Positions 9,393 through 18,606 are shown, counted from the stretch's first letter. The stretch is DNA of 64,000 nucleotides from Pararoseomonas baculiformis (GCF_017813395.1 NZ_JAGIZB010000019.1:1-64000), one strand, 5' to 3'. Numbers and translations: made by a program. The notes: a model not told the origin generated them from the sequence alone.

Positions 9393-10673
9393 CTAGGCGG
9401 GCTCCACGTCCCGTCCCACCTCCATCCGGGCCGCTGTGGATGGCGGTGGATCATGTGGATAAGCCGCCGCCCGCTCGGCCTCGAACATGTAGTCCCGGGT
9501 GAGGGGGAGGGCCTCCACCTGGCGGGTGAGCTGGAGCTGCCAGTTCATGTGGCCCCAGCGCCTGAAGGCCAGCTCCGAGGCGGAGAGATAGAACTCGAAC
9601 ATCCGGCAGAACCGCTCGTCATAGAGCGACTTGATGGCATTGCGGTTCGCGGCGAAGCGGGCCCGCCAATGGGCGATGGTCATGGCATAGTGCAGCCGCA
9701 GGATCTCCATATCCGTGATCCAGAGCCCGGCCTTTTCCACCGCAGGCACCACCTCGGACAGGGCTGGGGAGTAGCCGCCGGGGAAGATGTATTTCCTCAG
9801 CCAGGGATTGGTCGTCGCGGGCCCGCCGGACTGGCCGATGGCATGGACCAGGGCCACCCCGTCCTCCTTCAGCGCGGCTTTCACGGTGCGGAAGAAGGCG
9901 GTGTGGTGGTTGATGCCGACATGCTCGAACATGCCGACCGAGACGACGCGGTCCACCGGCTGCTTCCAGTCCCGGTAATCCATCAGCTCGAAGCGGACCC
10001 GGTCCGACAGGCCGGCAGCGGCGGCGCGGGAGCGGGCCTCGGCGAGTTGCTCCGCTGACAGAGTGAGCCCGGTGACACGGGCGCCGTGGTCGCGCGCCAG
10101 GGTGATGGCGAGGCCGCCCCAGCCGCACCCGATGTCCAGCACCTCCAGGTCCGGGCGGTCGAGCCGCAGCTTGGAGGCGAGGTGCCGCTTCTTCAGCGCC
10201 TGGGCCTCGTCCAGCGACTCGTTGCCCGTGAGGAAATAGGCGCAGGAATACTGGCGGTCCGCATCCAGGAATAGGGAATAGAGGGTGCCGTTCAGGTCGT
10301 AGTGGTGCGCCACGTTGCGGCGGCTGCGCCGGGTGGTGTTCAGGTCCAGCAGCCGGCGGCCGATCCAGCGCAGCCCCTCGCCCAGGCGCATGGCCGGATG
10401 GGTGCCCCCATCGGCCAGATTGAGGATCAGCAGGTCCAGCACGTCATGGATGGTGGAGCCATCGACCGGCTCGATCTCGCCATCCATGAATCCTTCCCCG
10501 AAAGCCAGGGAGGGGCTCCAGACAAGGCGCCGGGCGGCGCTGGCTGTCCGGATATGCATGGTGGCGGCCGGACCGGGGCGGGCGCCGCGATGCGTGCGGG
10601 TGGAACCATCGGGGTAGCGGACGATAAGCGTACCCTGGCGGATCAGGCGGGAAAGGATGGAATGGATCAGCAA
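9393..10673 (-). CDS. cfa: Cyclopropane-fatty-acyl-phospholipid synthase family methyltransferase
   Basis: SAM-dependent enzyme expected to add a methylene bridge across double bonds of membrane phospholipid acyl chains. The 426-residue protein has an N-terminal lipid-binding-type domain (about 1-110), the conserved NVAHHYDLNGTLYSLFLD and QYSCAYF segments, SAM motif LDIGCGWGG (179-187), and GMFEHVG in the active-site region. The length is slightly above the 380-410 typical of Cfa. It lies between the ribosomal operon and dnaB, in the same direction. A related fatty-acid methyltransferase with another product is possible. Confidence 0.88.
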   Translation of the reverse strand: MLIHSILSRLIRQGTLIVRYPDGSTRTHRGARPGPAATMHIRTASAARRLVWSPSLAFGEGFMDGEIEPVDGSTIHDVLDLLILNLADGGTHPAMRLGEGLRWIGRRLLDLNTTRRSRRNVAHHYDLNGTLYSLFLDADRQYSCAYFLTGNESLDEAQALKKRHLASKLRLDRPDLEVLDIGCGWGGLAITLARDHGARVTGLTLSAEQLAEARSRAAAAGLSDRVRFELMDYRDWKQPVDRVVSVGMFEHVGINHHTAFFRTVKAALKEDGVALVHAIGQSGGPATTNPWLRKYIFPGGYSPALSEVVPAVEKAGLWITDMEILRLHYAMTIAHWRARFAANRNAIKSLYDERFCRMFEFYLSASELAFRRWGHMNWQLQLTRQVEALPLTRDYMFEAERAAAYPHDPPPSTAARMEVGRDVEPA

Positions 10674-10768
10674 GGCCGAACCTCCCTTGTGCCGGGAGGC
10701 TGTGCCCGCATGGGGGCCTGTTCAACTGACCCTTGTCTTGGTCACGGAGGCGTGATGGCCAGATATGC

Positions 10769-10800
10769 GAATGGCCACGCCCTTGCAGGCGTGGCCATTC
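10769..10800 (-). terminator. Hairpin after rplI
   Basis: A perfect 13-bp inverted repeat, GAATGGCCACGCC (10769-10781) and its complement (10788-10800), with loop CTTGCA. It lies 28 bases past the rplI stop on the minus strand. There is no clear U-tract, so it may be a weak terminator or a 3'-end stabiliser allowing some read-through to cfa-dnaB. Confidence 0.7.
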
Positions 10801-10827
10801 CGTTCTCGCGCCTGTTGCGCGACCTGG

Positions 10828-11394
10828 TTACTCGCGGGCGGCGCCCAGCTCGGAGAGCTCGGCGGCCAGCTCGGCCTCGAGGGAAGCCTCCTCGGCCTCC
10901 TGCTCGGCGCGCAGGTCCTCGCCGCGTGCCTGCTTCTCGGCCTCTTCCGGGGAGCGGGCGACGTTCACGATCACCGGGATGGAGACTTCCGGGTGCAGCG
11001 CGACGCGGACGGTGGTGAGGCCCAGCGTCTTGATCGGCTGCTCCAGGATGACCTGGTCGCGGGTGATGGTGAGGCCGGCATCCTTCGTCGCGTCCGCGAT
11101 GTCGCGGCCGGAGACGGAGCCGTAAAGGGCGCCGCTCTCGCCGGCGGAGCGGATCAGGACGACCTGCAGGCCCTCCATGCGCTCGGCCACGCGCTCGGCT
11201 TCCTCGCGGCGCTTGAGGTTCTGGGCCTCAAGCTGCGCACGCTCCTGCTCGAAGCGGGCGAGGTTGTCCTTGGTCGCGCGGATGGCGCGGCCGGAGGGCA
11301 GCAGGAAGTTGCGGGCATAGCCGGGCTTCACCTTCACGGTGTCGCCCATCTGGCCGAGCTTCTCGACCCGCTGCATCAGGATGACGTCGATCAT
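10828..11394 (-). CDS. rplI: 50S ribosomal protein L9
   Basis: Large-subunit protein binding 23S rRNA near the L1 stalk. The N-terminal domain shows the family opening [18 protein letters not shown] and [16 protein letters not shown], followed by the long connecting helix rich in E, R and Q and the C-terminal domain (about 80-150). At 188 residues it is longer than the usual 150 because of an acidic, alanine-rich C-terminal tail (about 152-188). It is the third gene of the rpsF-rpsR-rplI operon, 16 bases after rpsR. Confidence 0.97.
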   Translation of the reverse strand: MIDVILMQRVEKLGQMGDTVKVKPGYARNFLLPSGRAIRATKDNLARFEQERAQLEAQNLKRREEAERVAERMEGLQVVLIRSAGESGALYGSVSGRDIADATKDAGLTITRDQVILEQPIKTLGLTTVRVALHPEVSIPVIVNVARSPEEAEKQARGEDLRAEQEAEEASLEAELAAELSELGAARE

Positions 11395-11410
11395 GGTGCC
11401 GTGCTCCCGA

Positions 11411-11689
11411 TCAGTCGTTGATGACGTAGGGGAGCAGCGCCAGGAAGCGGGCGCGCTTGATGGCGTTCGCCAGCTCGCGCTGCTTCTTGGCGGAGACCGC
11501 CGTGATGCGGGAAGGCACGATCTTGCCGCGCTCGCTCAGGAAGCGGGAGAGCAGGCGCACGTCCTTGTAGTCGATCTTCGGCGCGTTCGGGCCGGAGAAG
11601 GGGCAGGACTTGCGGCGGCGGTAGAAGGGCCGGCGGGCGCCGACGGCCGGGCGGCGCGCGGCGGGGGAGAGATCGGTCGTGTCGGACAT
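11411..11689 (-). CDS. rpsR: 30S ribosomal protein S18
   Basis: Small-subunit protein that pairs with S6 on the central domain of 16S rRNA. The 92-residue protein has the family core [20 protein letters not shown] and [23 protein letters not shown]. The N-terminal 30 residues are basic and somewhat extended. Only six bases separate it from rpsF, consistent with joint expression. Confidence 0.97.
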   Translation of the reverse strand: MSDTTDLSPAARRPAVGARRPFYRRRKSCPFSGPNAPKIDYKDVRLLSRFLSERGKIVPSRITAVSAKKQRELANAIKRARFLALLPYVIND

Positions 11690-11695
11690 CAGTTC

Positions 11696-12166
11696 TTACT
11701 CCTCGCCGCCGTTGCCATCGAGCTCGTCGCGGGGACGGGCGCGGAACTCCTCACGGTCGTCACCGCGCTCGCGGCCACGGCCGGAGCCGAAGCGGCCGGC
11801 GGGGCGGGGGCCGCGGAAGCCGCGGTCACGCTCGCGATCCTCGCCGCGCTTCGCCAGGATGGCGGAGGGAGCGTCGTCGATCGTCTCGATGCGCAGCGTC
11901 ATGTGGCGCAGCACGTCCTCGTGCAGGCCGAGCTGGCGCGCGACCTCCTTCTCGGCGTCCGCGGGGCAGTCCAGGCCCAGAAGCATGTAGTGGGCCTTGC
12001 GGTTCTTCTTGATCTTGTACGCGAGGCCGCGGAGGCCCCAGTACTCGCGCTTGCGGACCTCGCCGCCGGCGCCGCCGACGATCTCGGTCACCTGATCGGC
12101 AATGGCCTCGACCTGCGCCTGCGTCAGGTCGTTCCGCGCGATCAGCACGGTTTCATAAAGCGGCAT
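11696..12166 (-). CDS. rpsF: 30S ribosomal protein S6
   Basis: Small-subunit platform protein and partner of S18. The S6 fold is visible in MPLYETVLIARNDL, GLRGLAYKIKKNRKAHY and RHMTLRIE. At 156 residues it carries an Arg/Gly/Asp/Glu-rich low-complexity tail from about residue 105, common in alphaproteobacterial S6. It is the first gene of the operon, so its promoter should lie in 12167-12331; I could not pick one with confidence. Confidence 0.97.
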   Translation of the reverse strand: MPLYETVLIARNDLTQAQVEAIADQVTEIVGGAGGEVRKREYWGLRGLAYKIKKNRKAHYMLLGLDCPADAEKEVARQLGLHEDVLRHMTLRIETIDDAPSAILAKRGEDRERDRGFRGPRPAGRFGSGRGRERGDDREEFRARPRDELDGNGGEE

Positions 12167-12331
12167 CTCTATCCCTTCGGATGTCTCAGCCCCGGGGCCG
12201 GCGCGGGATGCGGCGGCCAGGAATAGGGCATAGCCGCGCGCGATGCCTCGCGCCCGGCAGGGTGGCGGGGGCGTATAGGGGATTGGTGGGGCAGGGGCAA
12301 GGCCTGTGTCAGGCTGCCCTGCCCCCCGGGG

Positions 12332-13015
12332 TCAGATCTCCGCCCAGCGCCGCAGCAGGTTGTGGTAGGCTGCGGTCATGGCCAGCACGCCGGGATGGTC
12401 ATCCGGCAGGTCCTGGCGCAGGGCGATGATGCCCATGTCCATGTCGTAGAGGAAGGCGCGCTGGCCGTCTTCCTTCACCATGGACTGGGTCCAGAAGAAG
12501 GAGCCCCAGCGGCTGCCCCGCGTGACCGGGTTCACATGGTGCAGGCTGGTGGAGGGATAGACCACCATGTCCCCCGCCGGCAGCTTCACCGCATGGGTGC
12601 CATAGGTGTCCTGCACCACCAGCTCGCCGCCCTCGTAATCCTCCGGCGGGGTGAGGAAGAGGGTGGAGGACACATCCGCCCGGAGGCGCTGGCCGGTGCC
12701 GGGAATGGCGCGGATGGCGTTGTCCACATGGGCCTGGAAGGTCATGCCTGCGTCGTAGCGGTTGAACATGGGCGGCAGCACGCGCAGCGGCAGGGCCGCC
12801 GTGGCGAAGAGCGCGTTGCGGCCGAGGGCACGGAGGACGAGATCGCCCAGTTCCTTCGCCTCCGTCGAATCCGCGGGAACCTGCAGGTTGTGCTTCACCT
12901 TGGCGGATTGCTCCCCGGCGGTGGCGCGGCCGTCCTGCCAAGCGGCGGCCTCCAGGCGCTCGCGGCAATAGGCCACCTCGGCGGCGGTGAGGACCTGGGG
13001 GATGCGGACGAGCAT
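12332..13015 (-). CDS. piuC: PKHD-type Fe(II)/2-oxoglutarate hydroxylase (PiuC/YbiX family)
   Basis: Predicted non-haem iron dioxygenase using 2-oxoglutarate; partners in this family sit beside TonB siderophore receptors and are linked to iron acquisition. The 227-residue protein matches the family length. Iron ligands are the HVD of [10 protein letters not shown] and the distal histidine within [11 protein letters not shown], followed by the 2-oxoglutarate-binding arginine. I chose ATG 13015 (MLVRIPQVL), which gives the usual family N-terminus. It lies 85 bases downstream of the TonB receptor, with a hairpin between them. Confidence 0.9.
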   Translation of the reverse strand: MLVRIPQVLTAAEVAYCRERLEAAAWQDGRATAGEQSAKVKHNLQVPADSTEAKELGDLVLRALGRNALFATAALPLRVLPPMFNRYDAGMTFQAHVDNAIRAIPGTGQRLRADVSSTLFLTPPEDYEGGELVVQDTYGTHAVKLPAGDMVVYPSTSLHHVNPVTRGSRWGSFFWTQSMVKEDGQRAFLYDMDMGIIALRQDLPDDHPGVLAMTAAYHNLLRRWAEI

Positions 13016-13043
13016 CGGGGTGCTCCGGGCAGGTGAAAAGGAA

Positions 13044-13085
13044 GCGGGCGGCCAGGGGCGGCAATCTGCCACCCCGGCCGCCCGC
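13044..13085 (-). terminator. Hairpin between TonB receptor and piuC
   Basis: A perfect 10-bp stem, GCGGGCGGCC (13044-13053) with its complement at 13076-13085, plus further internal pairing. On the minus strand it is followed by the T-rich run TTCCTTTTC. It probably terminates or attenuates transcription after the receptor gene, so piuC may be expressed at a lower level. Confidence 0.7.
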
Positions 13086-13100
13086 CGTCAGGCAGGGTGA

Positions 13101-15350
13101 TCAGAAATCCGCGGCGAGGGAGACGAGCACCGTGCGGCCGGCGGCCACGGTGACGCGGTTGCCGAAGAAGCCCTCGTAGTTCGTGCGGTCGGTGAGGTTG
13201 TAGCCGTTCACCCGCACCGTGAGGTTCTGGTTGATCTTGTGCTGCACCATCGCGTCCAGGCTGAAACTGGCCGGCGCCTCCGCCGTGTTCGCCGCATCCA
13301 GGAACACCTTGCTCCGGTAGAACACGCCGGCACCCACCGTCACGTTGTAGGGGGTGTTCTGCGCGACGTCATAAGTGGTCCAGAGCGAGGCGGAGTGCTC
13401 CGGCACATATTGCACGCGCCGGCCACGGTTCGCGGCGTTCTCGGAACGCGTCGTCTCGCTGTCCAGATAGGTGTAGGCGGCGTTGATGTTCCATGCAGGC
13501 GTGATGCGGCCGGTGACGCCCAGTTCCACGCCCCGGACGCGCTGGCGGTCGCCGGTGGCGGAGACTTCGTTCGTGTCGGCGTCCAGATAGGTGGCGTTGC
13601 CCTTCTCCGCATGGAACAGCGCGGCGGTCAGGCCCAGGCGGCTGTCGAGCAGGCTGACCTTGGCGCCGATCTCATGGTTGGTGTTTCGCTCCGGCTGGAG
13701 ATTGTTGTCGAAGTTGACGGCGGCAGCCGGGAAGGTGGTGAAGAAGGTGCCGGGCGGCGTCGTGGAGGTGGAGTAGGAGTAGTAATAGGTCTGGTTCGGC
13801 GTCGGTTCCCAGATGATGCCCGCGCGCGGATCCCAGAAGCTGTTGCTGATGCTGAAGTCCTGGCTGGGCGCAGCGCCCGGTGCGCCGGCGCGGTAATTCA
13901 GGTCATAATTCGTCCAGCGGAAGCCGCCATAGACCGAGAGTGTGGGGAGAAGCCACAGGCGCTCATTCAGGAACAGGCCGAGATTGGTCGATTCCGTGTC
14001 GCGCTGGTTGTTCGCGGCGCCCGTGCCCAGGATCAGGTCGTTGTTCGTATAGGGGTTGAGGAGCGTCACAGCCGGGCGTGTGGGGGAGTAGGGGAAGGCG
14101 GTGCGGTCCACCGTCTCGCGCACGATGTCGATGCCGGCGGTCAGCTCGTGGCGGACCGGGCCGGTGGTGAAGCGCGCGGTGCCGGTGGTGAGGTTCTGGA
14201 TGGCCTCGTTCACCTGGTTGTAGGGCGCGTTGCTCCCGCCACCATAAGCGAGGGTGGGGTTCAGGCCGTGAAAGAACTGGCCGGAGCAGCTGTTGTCGTA
14301 AGCCGAAAGGCTGGTGTTGTTCGTGCCGCAGCTCACGGCGCTGAGTGCCGTGTCGCGGTCCACGCGTGTCAGGCGGGTGTCGTTGGTGATGCTCAGCCCA
14401 TTGCCGAAGCTGTGTGCGAAGCGGGCCGTCAGCCGGTCCACCATCGTCTCGTCACGGTCGTTGCGGATGCCGTACCAGTTGGACCGGCTGACGCCATATT
14501 CCGGCGCCGGGCGGCCGATGGCGTTGAGGCCGCGGTAGAGGATGGGCGTGCCGCTGTCGATCGTGCGGCGGTCCTCGTAATGCATGTAGTCCACCGAGAA
14601 GGTGGTTGGCGTGCCGAGGCCGAAGGCGATGGAGGGGGCGACGCCCCAGCGCCGCGTGTCCATGTTGTCACGGTCCACCAGGCTGCTGCTCTGGCCCATG
14701 ACGTTCAGGCGCATGGCAATAGTTTCGCCGATGCGCTGGTTGATGTCGGCTGTGAAGCGGGCGAAGGGGCCCATGCCGCCGGTGGCGGTGGCGGAGTAGC
14801 GGTTTTCCAGGCCGGGGAGCTTGGTGATGGCGTTGATGCCGCCGCCGATCGAGCTGGTGCCGACCGCGAAGCCCGACGCGCCCTTCAGAACCTGCACGTC
14901 CTCGATATTGAAGGTGTCGCGCTGGTAGGAGCCGAAGTCGCGCAGGCCATCCACCAGCACGTCGTTCTGGGCGGAGAAGCCGCGGATGCGGAACTGGTCA
15001 CCGGTGACGCCACCATTGCCCTCACCGATGGTGGAGGTGATGCCGGGCACGTTGCGCAGCGCCTGCTCCAACGATGTGACGGTCTGCTCGCGGAGCACTT
15101 CCTGCGAGACCACGTTGATGGTCTGCGGCGTGTCCTGGATGCTGGCGGGCAGGCGCGGGTTGCCGGTAGGGGCCTGGAGCTGGTTGGCGGGGCGGGTTCC
15201 GGTAACCGCAACCTCGGGCACGGCGACCGGGGCGGGGCTGGTCGCGACCTGCGCGAAGGCCGCGCCGCCCGCCATGGCCGCGCCCAGGCTCAGGCTGGCC
15301 ACCAGGGCCGTGTTGGGGGCCACGGCCCCCTTCTTGGTTGCGCGACTCAT
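13101..15350 (-). CDS. TonB-dependent siderophore receptor
   Basis: Outer-membrane beta-barrel that imports ferric siderophores (catecholate type likely) using TonB energy. The 749-residue protein has a signal peptide ending near AFA-Q (residue 33), a TonB-box-like EVAVTGTR (about 46-53), a plug domain (about 65-175; QTINVVSQEVL, RIRGF, VLVDGLRD, VLKGASG, GGGINAITK) and a 22-strand-type barrel ending in the terminal aromatic residue of LVSLAADF. The adjacent PiuC-type hydroxylase matches the PiuA/Fiu group. Confidence 0.92.
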   Translation of the reverse strand: MSRATKKGAVAPNTALVASLSLGAAMAGGAAFAQVATSPAPVAVPEVAVTGTRPANQLQAPTGNPRLPASIQDTPQTINVVSQEVLREQTVTSLEQALRNVPGITSTIGEGNGGVTGDQFRIRGFSAQNDVLVDGLRDFGSYQRDTFNIEDVQVLKGASGFAVGTSSIGGGINAITKLPGLENRYSATATGGMGPFARFTADINQRIGETIAMRLNVMGQSSSLVDRDNMDTRRWGVAPSIAFGLGTPTTFSVDYMHYEDRRTIDSGTPILYRGLNAIGRPAPEYGVSRSNWYGIRNDRDETMVDRLTARFAHSFGNGLSITNDTRLTRVDRDTALSAVSCGTNNTSLSAYDNSCSGQFFHGLNPTLAYGGGSNAPYNQVNEAIQNLTTGTARFTTGPVRHELTAGIDIVRETVDRTAFPYSPTRPAVTLLNPYTNNDLILGTGAANNQRDTESTNLGLFLNERLWLLPTLSVYGGFRWTNYDLNYRAGAPGAAPSQDFSISNSFWDPRAGIIWEPTPNQTYYYSYSTSTTPPGTFFTTFPAAAVNFDNNLQPERNTNHEIGAKVSLLDSRLGLTAALFHAEKGNATYLDADTNEVSATGDRQRVRGVELGVTGRITPAWNINAAYTYLDSETTRSENAANRGRRVQYVPEHSASLWTTYDVAQNTPYNVTVGAGVFYRSKVFLDAANTAEAPASFSLDAMVQHKINQNLTVRVNGYNLTDRTNYEGFFGNRVTVAAGRTVLVSLAADF

Positions 15351-15425
15351 CCTGCTGCGACCCCGCCGATTCTGCTAATGCGAAGCGCTCTTAATTGACG
15401 GGATTACAATGCGTCAAGGTTGCGC

Positions 15426-15440
15426 GTGACTATCAATTGC
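15426..15440. promoter_or_regulatory. Possible Fur/iron-regulator site upstream of the receptor
   Basis: GTGACTATCAATTGC lies about 75 bases upstream of the TonB receptor start. Its complement, GCAATTGATAGTCAC, resembles one and a half Fur half-sites (TGATAATCA-like). The match is partial and alphaproteobacterial iron regulators vary, so this is only a candidate. Confidence 0.3.
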
Positions 15441-15574
15441 GTTGTGCAGGACGCGTTGCAGACCAGCAACTTATTGCCACGGCGTGCCTTTTTCCTGCCG
15501 TTCAGCTGCCTTCCCAGGCTGCAGGATAGGTGGGAGCCCGGGCCAACGGGCCCCGACAGCAAGGAGATTCTGCC

Positions 15575-15859
15575 ATGTCATGGCTTTCGCGCTTCGCCCT
15601 GGTCGCCGGACTGGCGGCTGGAATCGGCGGCTTCTCCCCGGCCGTTCAGGCCGCGCCTGCCTCTGCCGCCCCGATGATGGGCGCCGCCATGCTGGCCCAG
15701 GCGGATTCCGGGCTGCTGCAGGACGTGCGCTGGGTCAATCGCTGCCGTCCGGTGGTCGTTCATCGCCGGGACCGCTATGGCCGCCCCGTGCGCGTGGAGC
15801 GCGAGCGCTGCCGCCGGGTCTGGGTGGGTCCGCCGCGCGGGGCGCGCCACCGTTACTGA
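15575..15859 (+). CDS. Small secreted basic protein
   Basis: A 94-residue protein with a cleavable signal peptide (MSWLSRFALVAGLAAGIG, cleavage near VQA-AP at about residue 27). The mature part ends in an arginine-rich segment with three spaced cysteine/arginine-tyrosine motifs (NRCRPVV, RYGRPV, ERCRRVW). The ribosome-binding site AAGGAGA (15561-15567) fixes the ATG at 15575. Similar small YG/R-rich periplasmic proteins are common in this order, but their function is unknown. Confidence 0.75.
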   Translation: MSWLSRFALVAGLAAGIGGFSPAVQAAPASAAPMMGAAMLAQADSGLLQDVRWVNRCRPVVVHRRDRYGRPVRVERERCRRVWVGPPRGARHRY

Positions 15860-15959
15860 TCCTCGCAGGTTGACAGTCCGGTGACGCCGCCGCTACCCCG
15901 CCGCGCCACGGCGGGGTAGCGGTGCCCTGCTTTGCTCAACAAGCAGGAAACGCGTCACC

Positions 15960-16919
15960 ATGGCCCTTGCGCTCGTCTTTCCCGGCCAGGGCAGCCAGGT
16001 TGTCGGCATGGGCCGCGACCTTGCCGCCGCCTTCGCCCCCGCGCGGGAGGTGTTCGAGGCGGTCGATGAGACCCTAAAGCAGAACCTCTCCCGCCTGATG
16101 TTCGAGGGGCCGGCCGAGGAGTTGACCCTGACCGCCAATGCCCAGCCGGCGCTGATGGCCGTGTCGCTCGCCGTGCTGCGGGTGCTGGAGGCCGAGGGCG
16201 GGCTGGATGTGAAGAACCGCGTGGCGCTGGTGGCCGGGCATTCGCTAGGCGAGTACAGCGCGCTGGCCGCCGTGCGGGCCTTCGACGTGCCCCAGGCCGC
16301 CCGGCTTCTGCGCCTGCGCGGCGACGCGATGCAGAAGGCGGTGCCGGCCGGGACGGGCGCCATGGCCGCCCTGCTGGGCGCCGAGATGGAGCAGGCCCGC
16401 GCCATCTGCGAGCGTGCCGCCGAGAACCCCGAGACCGGCGAGCGCGAGGTGGTCGAGGCCGCCAATGACAATGGCGGCGGGCAGGTCGTGATCTCCGGCC
16501 ACAAGTCCGCCGTGGAGCGGGCGGTGGATATCGCCAAGGCCGAGGGCATCCGGCGCGCCATGCTGCTGCCGGTTTCCGCGCCTTTCCATTCCTCCCTGAT
16601 GGCCCCGGCCGCCGATGCCATGGGCGAGGCGCTGGAGCGGAACCCGCCCAAGGCCCCGCTGGTGCCGGTGGTGGCGAACGTGACCGCGGCGAAGGCGACG
16701 GATCCCGACCTGATCCGGGACCTGCTGGTGAAGCAGGTGACGGGCACGGTGCGCTGGCGCGAATGCGTGGCCGCCATGGCGGCCATGGGCTGCGACACCT
16801 TCGTCGAGGTCGGTTCGGGCAAGGTGCTGACCGGGCTGATGAAGCGCAACGCCCCCGAGGCGACCGCCATGGCCTGCGGGACGCCGGCCGAGATCGAGGC
16901 GGTGCTGAAGTCCATCTGA
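15960..16919 (+). CDS. fabD: Malonyl-CoA:ACP S-malonyltransferase
   Basis: Loads malonate from CoA onto acyl carrier protein, supplying two-carbon units for fatty-acid elongation. The 319-residue protein starts with the family FPGQGSQ; the nucleophile is S95 in GHSLGEYSA and the catalytic histidine lies in SAPFHSSLM. It heads the fabD-GNAT-fabG-acpP-fabF cluster. Confidence 0.97.
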   Translation: MALALVFPGQGSQVVGMGRDLAAAFAPAREVFEAVDETLKQNLSRLMFEGPAEELTLTANAQPALMAVSLAVLRVLEAEGGLDVKNRVALVAGHSLGEYSALAAVRAFDVPQAARLLRLRGDAMQKAVPAGTGAMAALLGAEMEQARAICERAAENPETGEREVVEAANDNGGGQVVISGHKSAVERAVDIAKAEGIRRAMLLPVSAPFHSSLMAPAADAMGEALERNPPKAPLVPVVANVTAAKATDPDLIRDLLVKQVTGTVRWRECVAAMAAMGCDTFVEVGSGKVLTGLMKRNAPEATAMACGTPAEIEAVLKSI

Positions 16920-16939
16920 GCCCCTGGGGAGCACGGATC

Positions 16940-17386
16940 ATGACGCGGATCACGCTGGAGGATCAGCCGGCCCCGGCGGCGCGGGATGCCGTGTGGAACG
17001 GGTTGCGGGCCTTCAATGAAGCCCATTCGGGACCGGGTTCCTTCGATTCCACCCCGCTGAGCGTGGTGCTGCGGGACGATTCCGGCGCGCCGCTCGGCGG
17101 GCTGGTCGGGCGCAGCTATTCCGGCTGGCTCTATGTCGAGCTGTTCCATATTCCCGCGGAGCACCGGCGCGCCGGGCTCGGCCGGGAGATGCTCACCATG
17201 GCCGAGGAGGAGGCCGCGCGGCGCGGCTGCATCGGCGTGCGGCTGGAGACCTATTCCTTCCAGGCCCCCGGCTTCTACGCCCTGATGGGCTATTCCGTGG
17301 TGGGCAGGCTGCAGGACTGCCCGCCCGGCCACACGCGCTATTCCCTTGCCAAGCGCCTCGACGGCGCGCCTCTGGAGGCACCCTGA
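16940..17386 (+). CDS. GNAT family N-acetyltransferase
   Basis: A 148-residue single-domain acetyltransferase. The acetyl-CoA-binding motif A is visible as IPAEHRRAGLGREMLTMAEEEAARRG, and the C-terminal part has FQAPGFYALMGYSVVG, a typical GNAT ending. The substrate is unknown. It sits between fabD and fabG, an unusual position in the fab cluster, and its stop overlaps the fabG start (TGATG), so it is co-translated with fatty-acid genes. Confidence 0.88.
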   Translation: MTRITLEDQPAPAARDAVWNGLRAFNEAHSGPGSFDSTPLSVVLRDDSGAPLGGLVGRSYSGWLYVELFHIPAEHRRAGLGREMLTMAEEEAARRGCIGVRLETYSFQAPGFYALMGYSVVGRLQDCPPGHTRYSLAKRLDGAPLEAP

Positions 17387-18123
17387 TGTTCGACCTGACC
17401 GGCAAGTCCGCCCTCGTCACCGGCGCCACGGGGGGGATCGGCGCCGCCATCGCCCGGGCCCTGCACGCCCAGGGGGCGAAGGTGGCCATCACCGGGCGGC
17501 GCGAGGCGGAGCTGGCCAGCCTGGCGCAGGAGTTGGGCGAGCGCGTCCTGGTGGCCCCGGCCGACCTTTCCGACCCCGAGGCCCCCGCCGCCCTGGTGGA
17601 GAAGGTGGAGGCCGAGTTCGGCGGGCTGGACATCCTGGTGAACAATGCCGGGCTGACCCGGGACGGGCTGGCGCTCCGGATGGGCGACAAGGACTGGTCC
17701 GACGTGATCGAGGTGGACCTCACCGCCCCCTTTCGCCTGGCCCGGGCCTCTCTGCGCGGGATGATGAAGCGGCGTACGGGCCGGATCATCTCCATCGCTT
17801 CCATCGTGGGGGTGACGGGCAATCCGGGCCAGGCCAACTACGCCGCGGCCAAGGCCGGGCTGATCGGGATGAGCAAGGCCCTGGCCCAGGAGGTGGCGCC
17901 GCGGGGCGTGACCGTGAACGTGGTGGCCCCGGGCTTCATCAAGACCGCCATGACCGATGCCCTGAACGACGCCCAGAAGGCGGCGCTGATGGGGCGCATC
18001 CCCATGGGCAAGATGGGTGCCTCCGAGGATATCGCGGCGGCCGTGACCTACCTTGCCTCCAACGAGGCGGCCTGGGTGACGGGCGTGACCCTGCATGTGA
18101 ATGGCGGGATGGCGATGATCTGA
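17386..18123 (+). CDS. fabG: 3-oxoacyl-[ACP] reductase FabG
   Basis: NADPH-dependent short-chain reductase for the first reductive step of fatty-acid elongation. The 245-residue protein has the Rossmann motif TGATGGIGAAI (12-22), NNAG (86-89), and the catalytic S139, Y152 and K156 (YAAAK). It ends in GVTLHVNGGMAM as in other FabG proteins. The start overlaps the preceding GNAT gene. Confidence 0.97.
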   Translation: MFDLTGKSALVTGATGGIGAAIARALHAQGAKVAITGRREAELASLAQELGERVLVAPADLSDPEAPAALVEKVEAEFGGLDILVNNAGLTRDGLALRMGDKDWSDVIEVDLTAPFRLARASLRGMMKRRTGRIISIASIVGVTGNPGQANYAAAKAGLIGMSKALAQEVAPRGVTVNVVAPGFIKTAMTDALNDAQKAALMGRIPMGKMGASEDIAAAVTYLASNEAAWVTGVTLHVNGGMAMI

Positions 18124-18140
18124 GACCCCGCAGGGGGTCT
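18123..18140 (+). terminator. Weak hairpin after fabG
   Basis: AGACCCC (18123-18129), loop GCAG, GGGGTCT (18134-18140), starting at the fabG stop codon. There is no U-tract, so it is more likely a weak terminator or mRNA 3' stabiliser, separating fabG from the highly expressed acpP. Confidence 0.45.
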
Positions 18141-18319
18141 GATATGCGGCGCGGGAACAACGGTCCTTGATCTGGCCTGCGCGCGGCCCATCCTTCGGTC
18201 TAGGCCCTGGGAAACAGCCGTGCTAAGGCCCGCGCCCTGCGTCCGGGCTCGTTCGAATGCCTGCCCGGCGGCAAAAAGGGTTTCCGGCGGTCAACCGCCA
18301 TCAGGAGAGAGCAAGCGCG

Positions 18320-18559
18320 ATGAGCGAAACCGCCGAGAAGGTGAAGAAGATCGTGGTCGAGCACCTCGGCGTCGAGGAGGCGAAGGTGACCCCGGAGGCC
18401 TCCTTCATCGACGACCTGGGCGCGGACAGCCTGGACACGGTCGAGCTGGTCATGGCCTTCGAGGAGGCTTTCGGCGTGGAGATCCCGGACGACGCGGCCG
18501 AGAAGATCACCACGGTCGGCGACGCCATCACCTATATCGACGCGCACAAGACGGCCTGA
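18320..18559 (+). CDS. acpP: Acyl carrier protein
   Basis: Carrier of growing acyl chains on a phosphopantetheine arm. The 79-residue acidic protein has the attachment serine S37 in [10 protein letters not shown] and the usual four-helix pattern. I chose ATG 18320, preceded by AGGAGAG. It has its own leader (18124-18319) and a strong terminator, fitting its need for high, independent expression. Confidence 0.98.
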   Translation: MSETAEKVKKIVVEHLGVEEAKVTPEASFIDDLGADSLDTVELVMAFEEAFGVEIPDDAAEKITTVGDAITYIDAHKTA

Positions 18560-18569
18560 TCGGGCCGCT

Positions 18570-18606
18570 GGGCCGGCCCCGGGGACCAACCCTGGGCCGG
18601 CCCGCC
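18570..18606 (+). terminator. Terminator after acpP
   Basis: GGGCCGGCCC (18570-18579) and GGGCCGGCCC (18594-18603), self-complementary, extended inward by GGG/CCC around a short loop and followed by GCCTTTG. It lies 11 bases past the acpP stop and would separate acpP from fabF. Confidence 0.75.
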
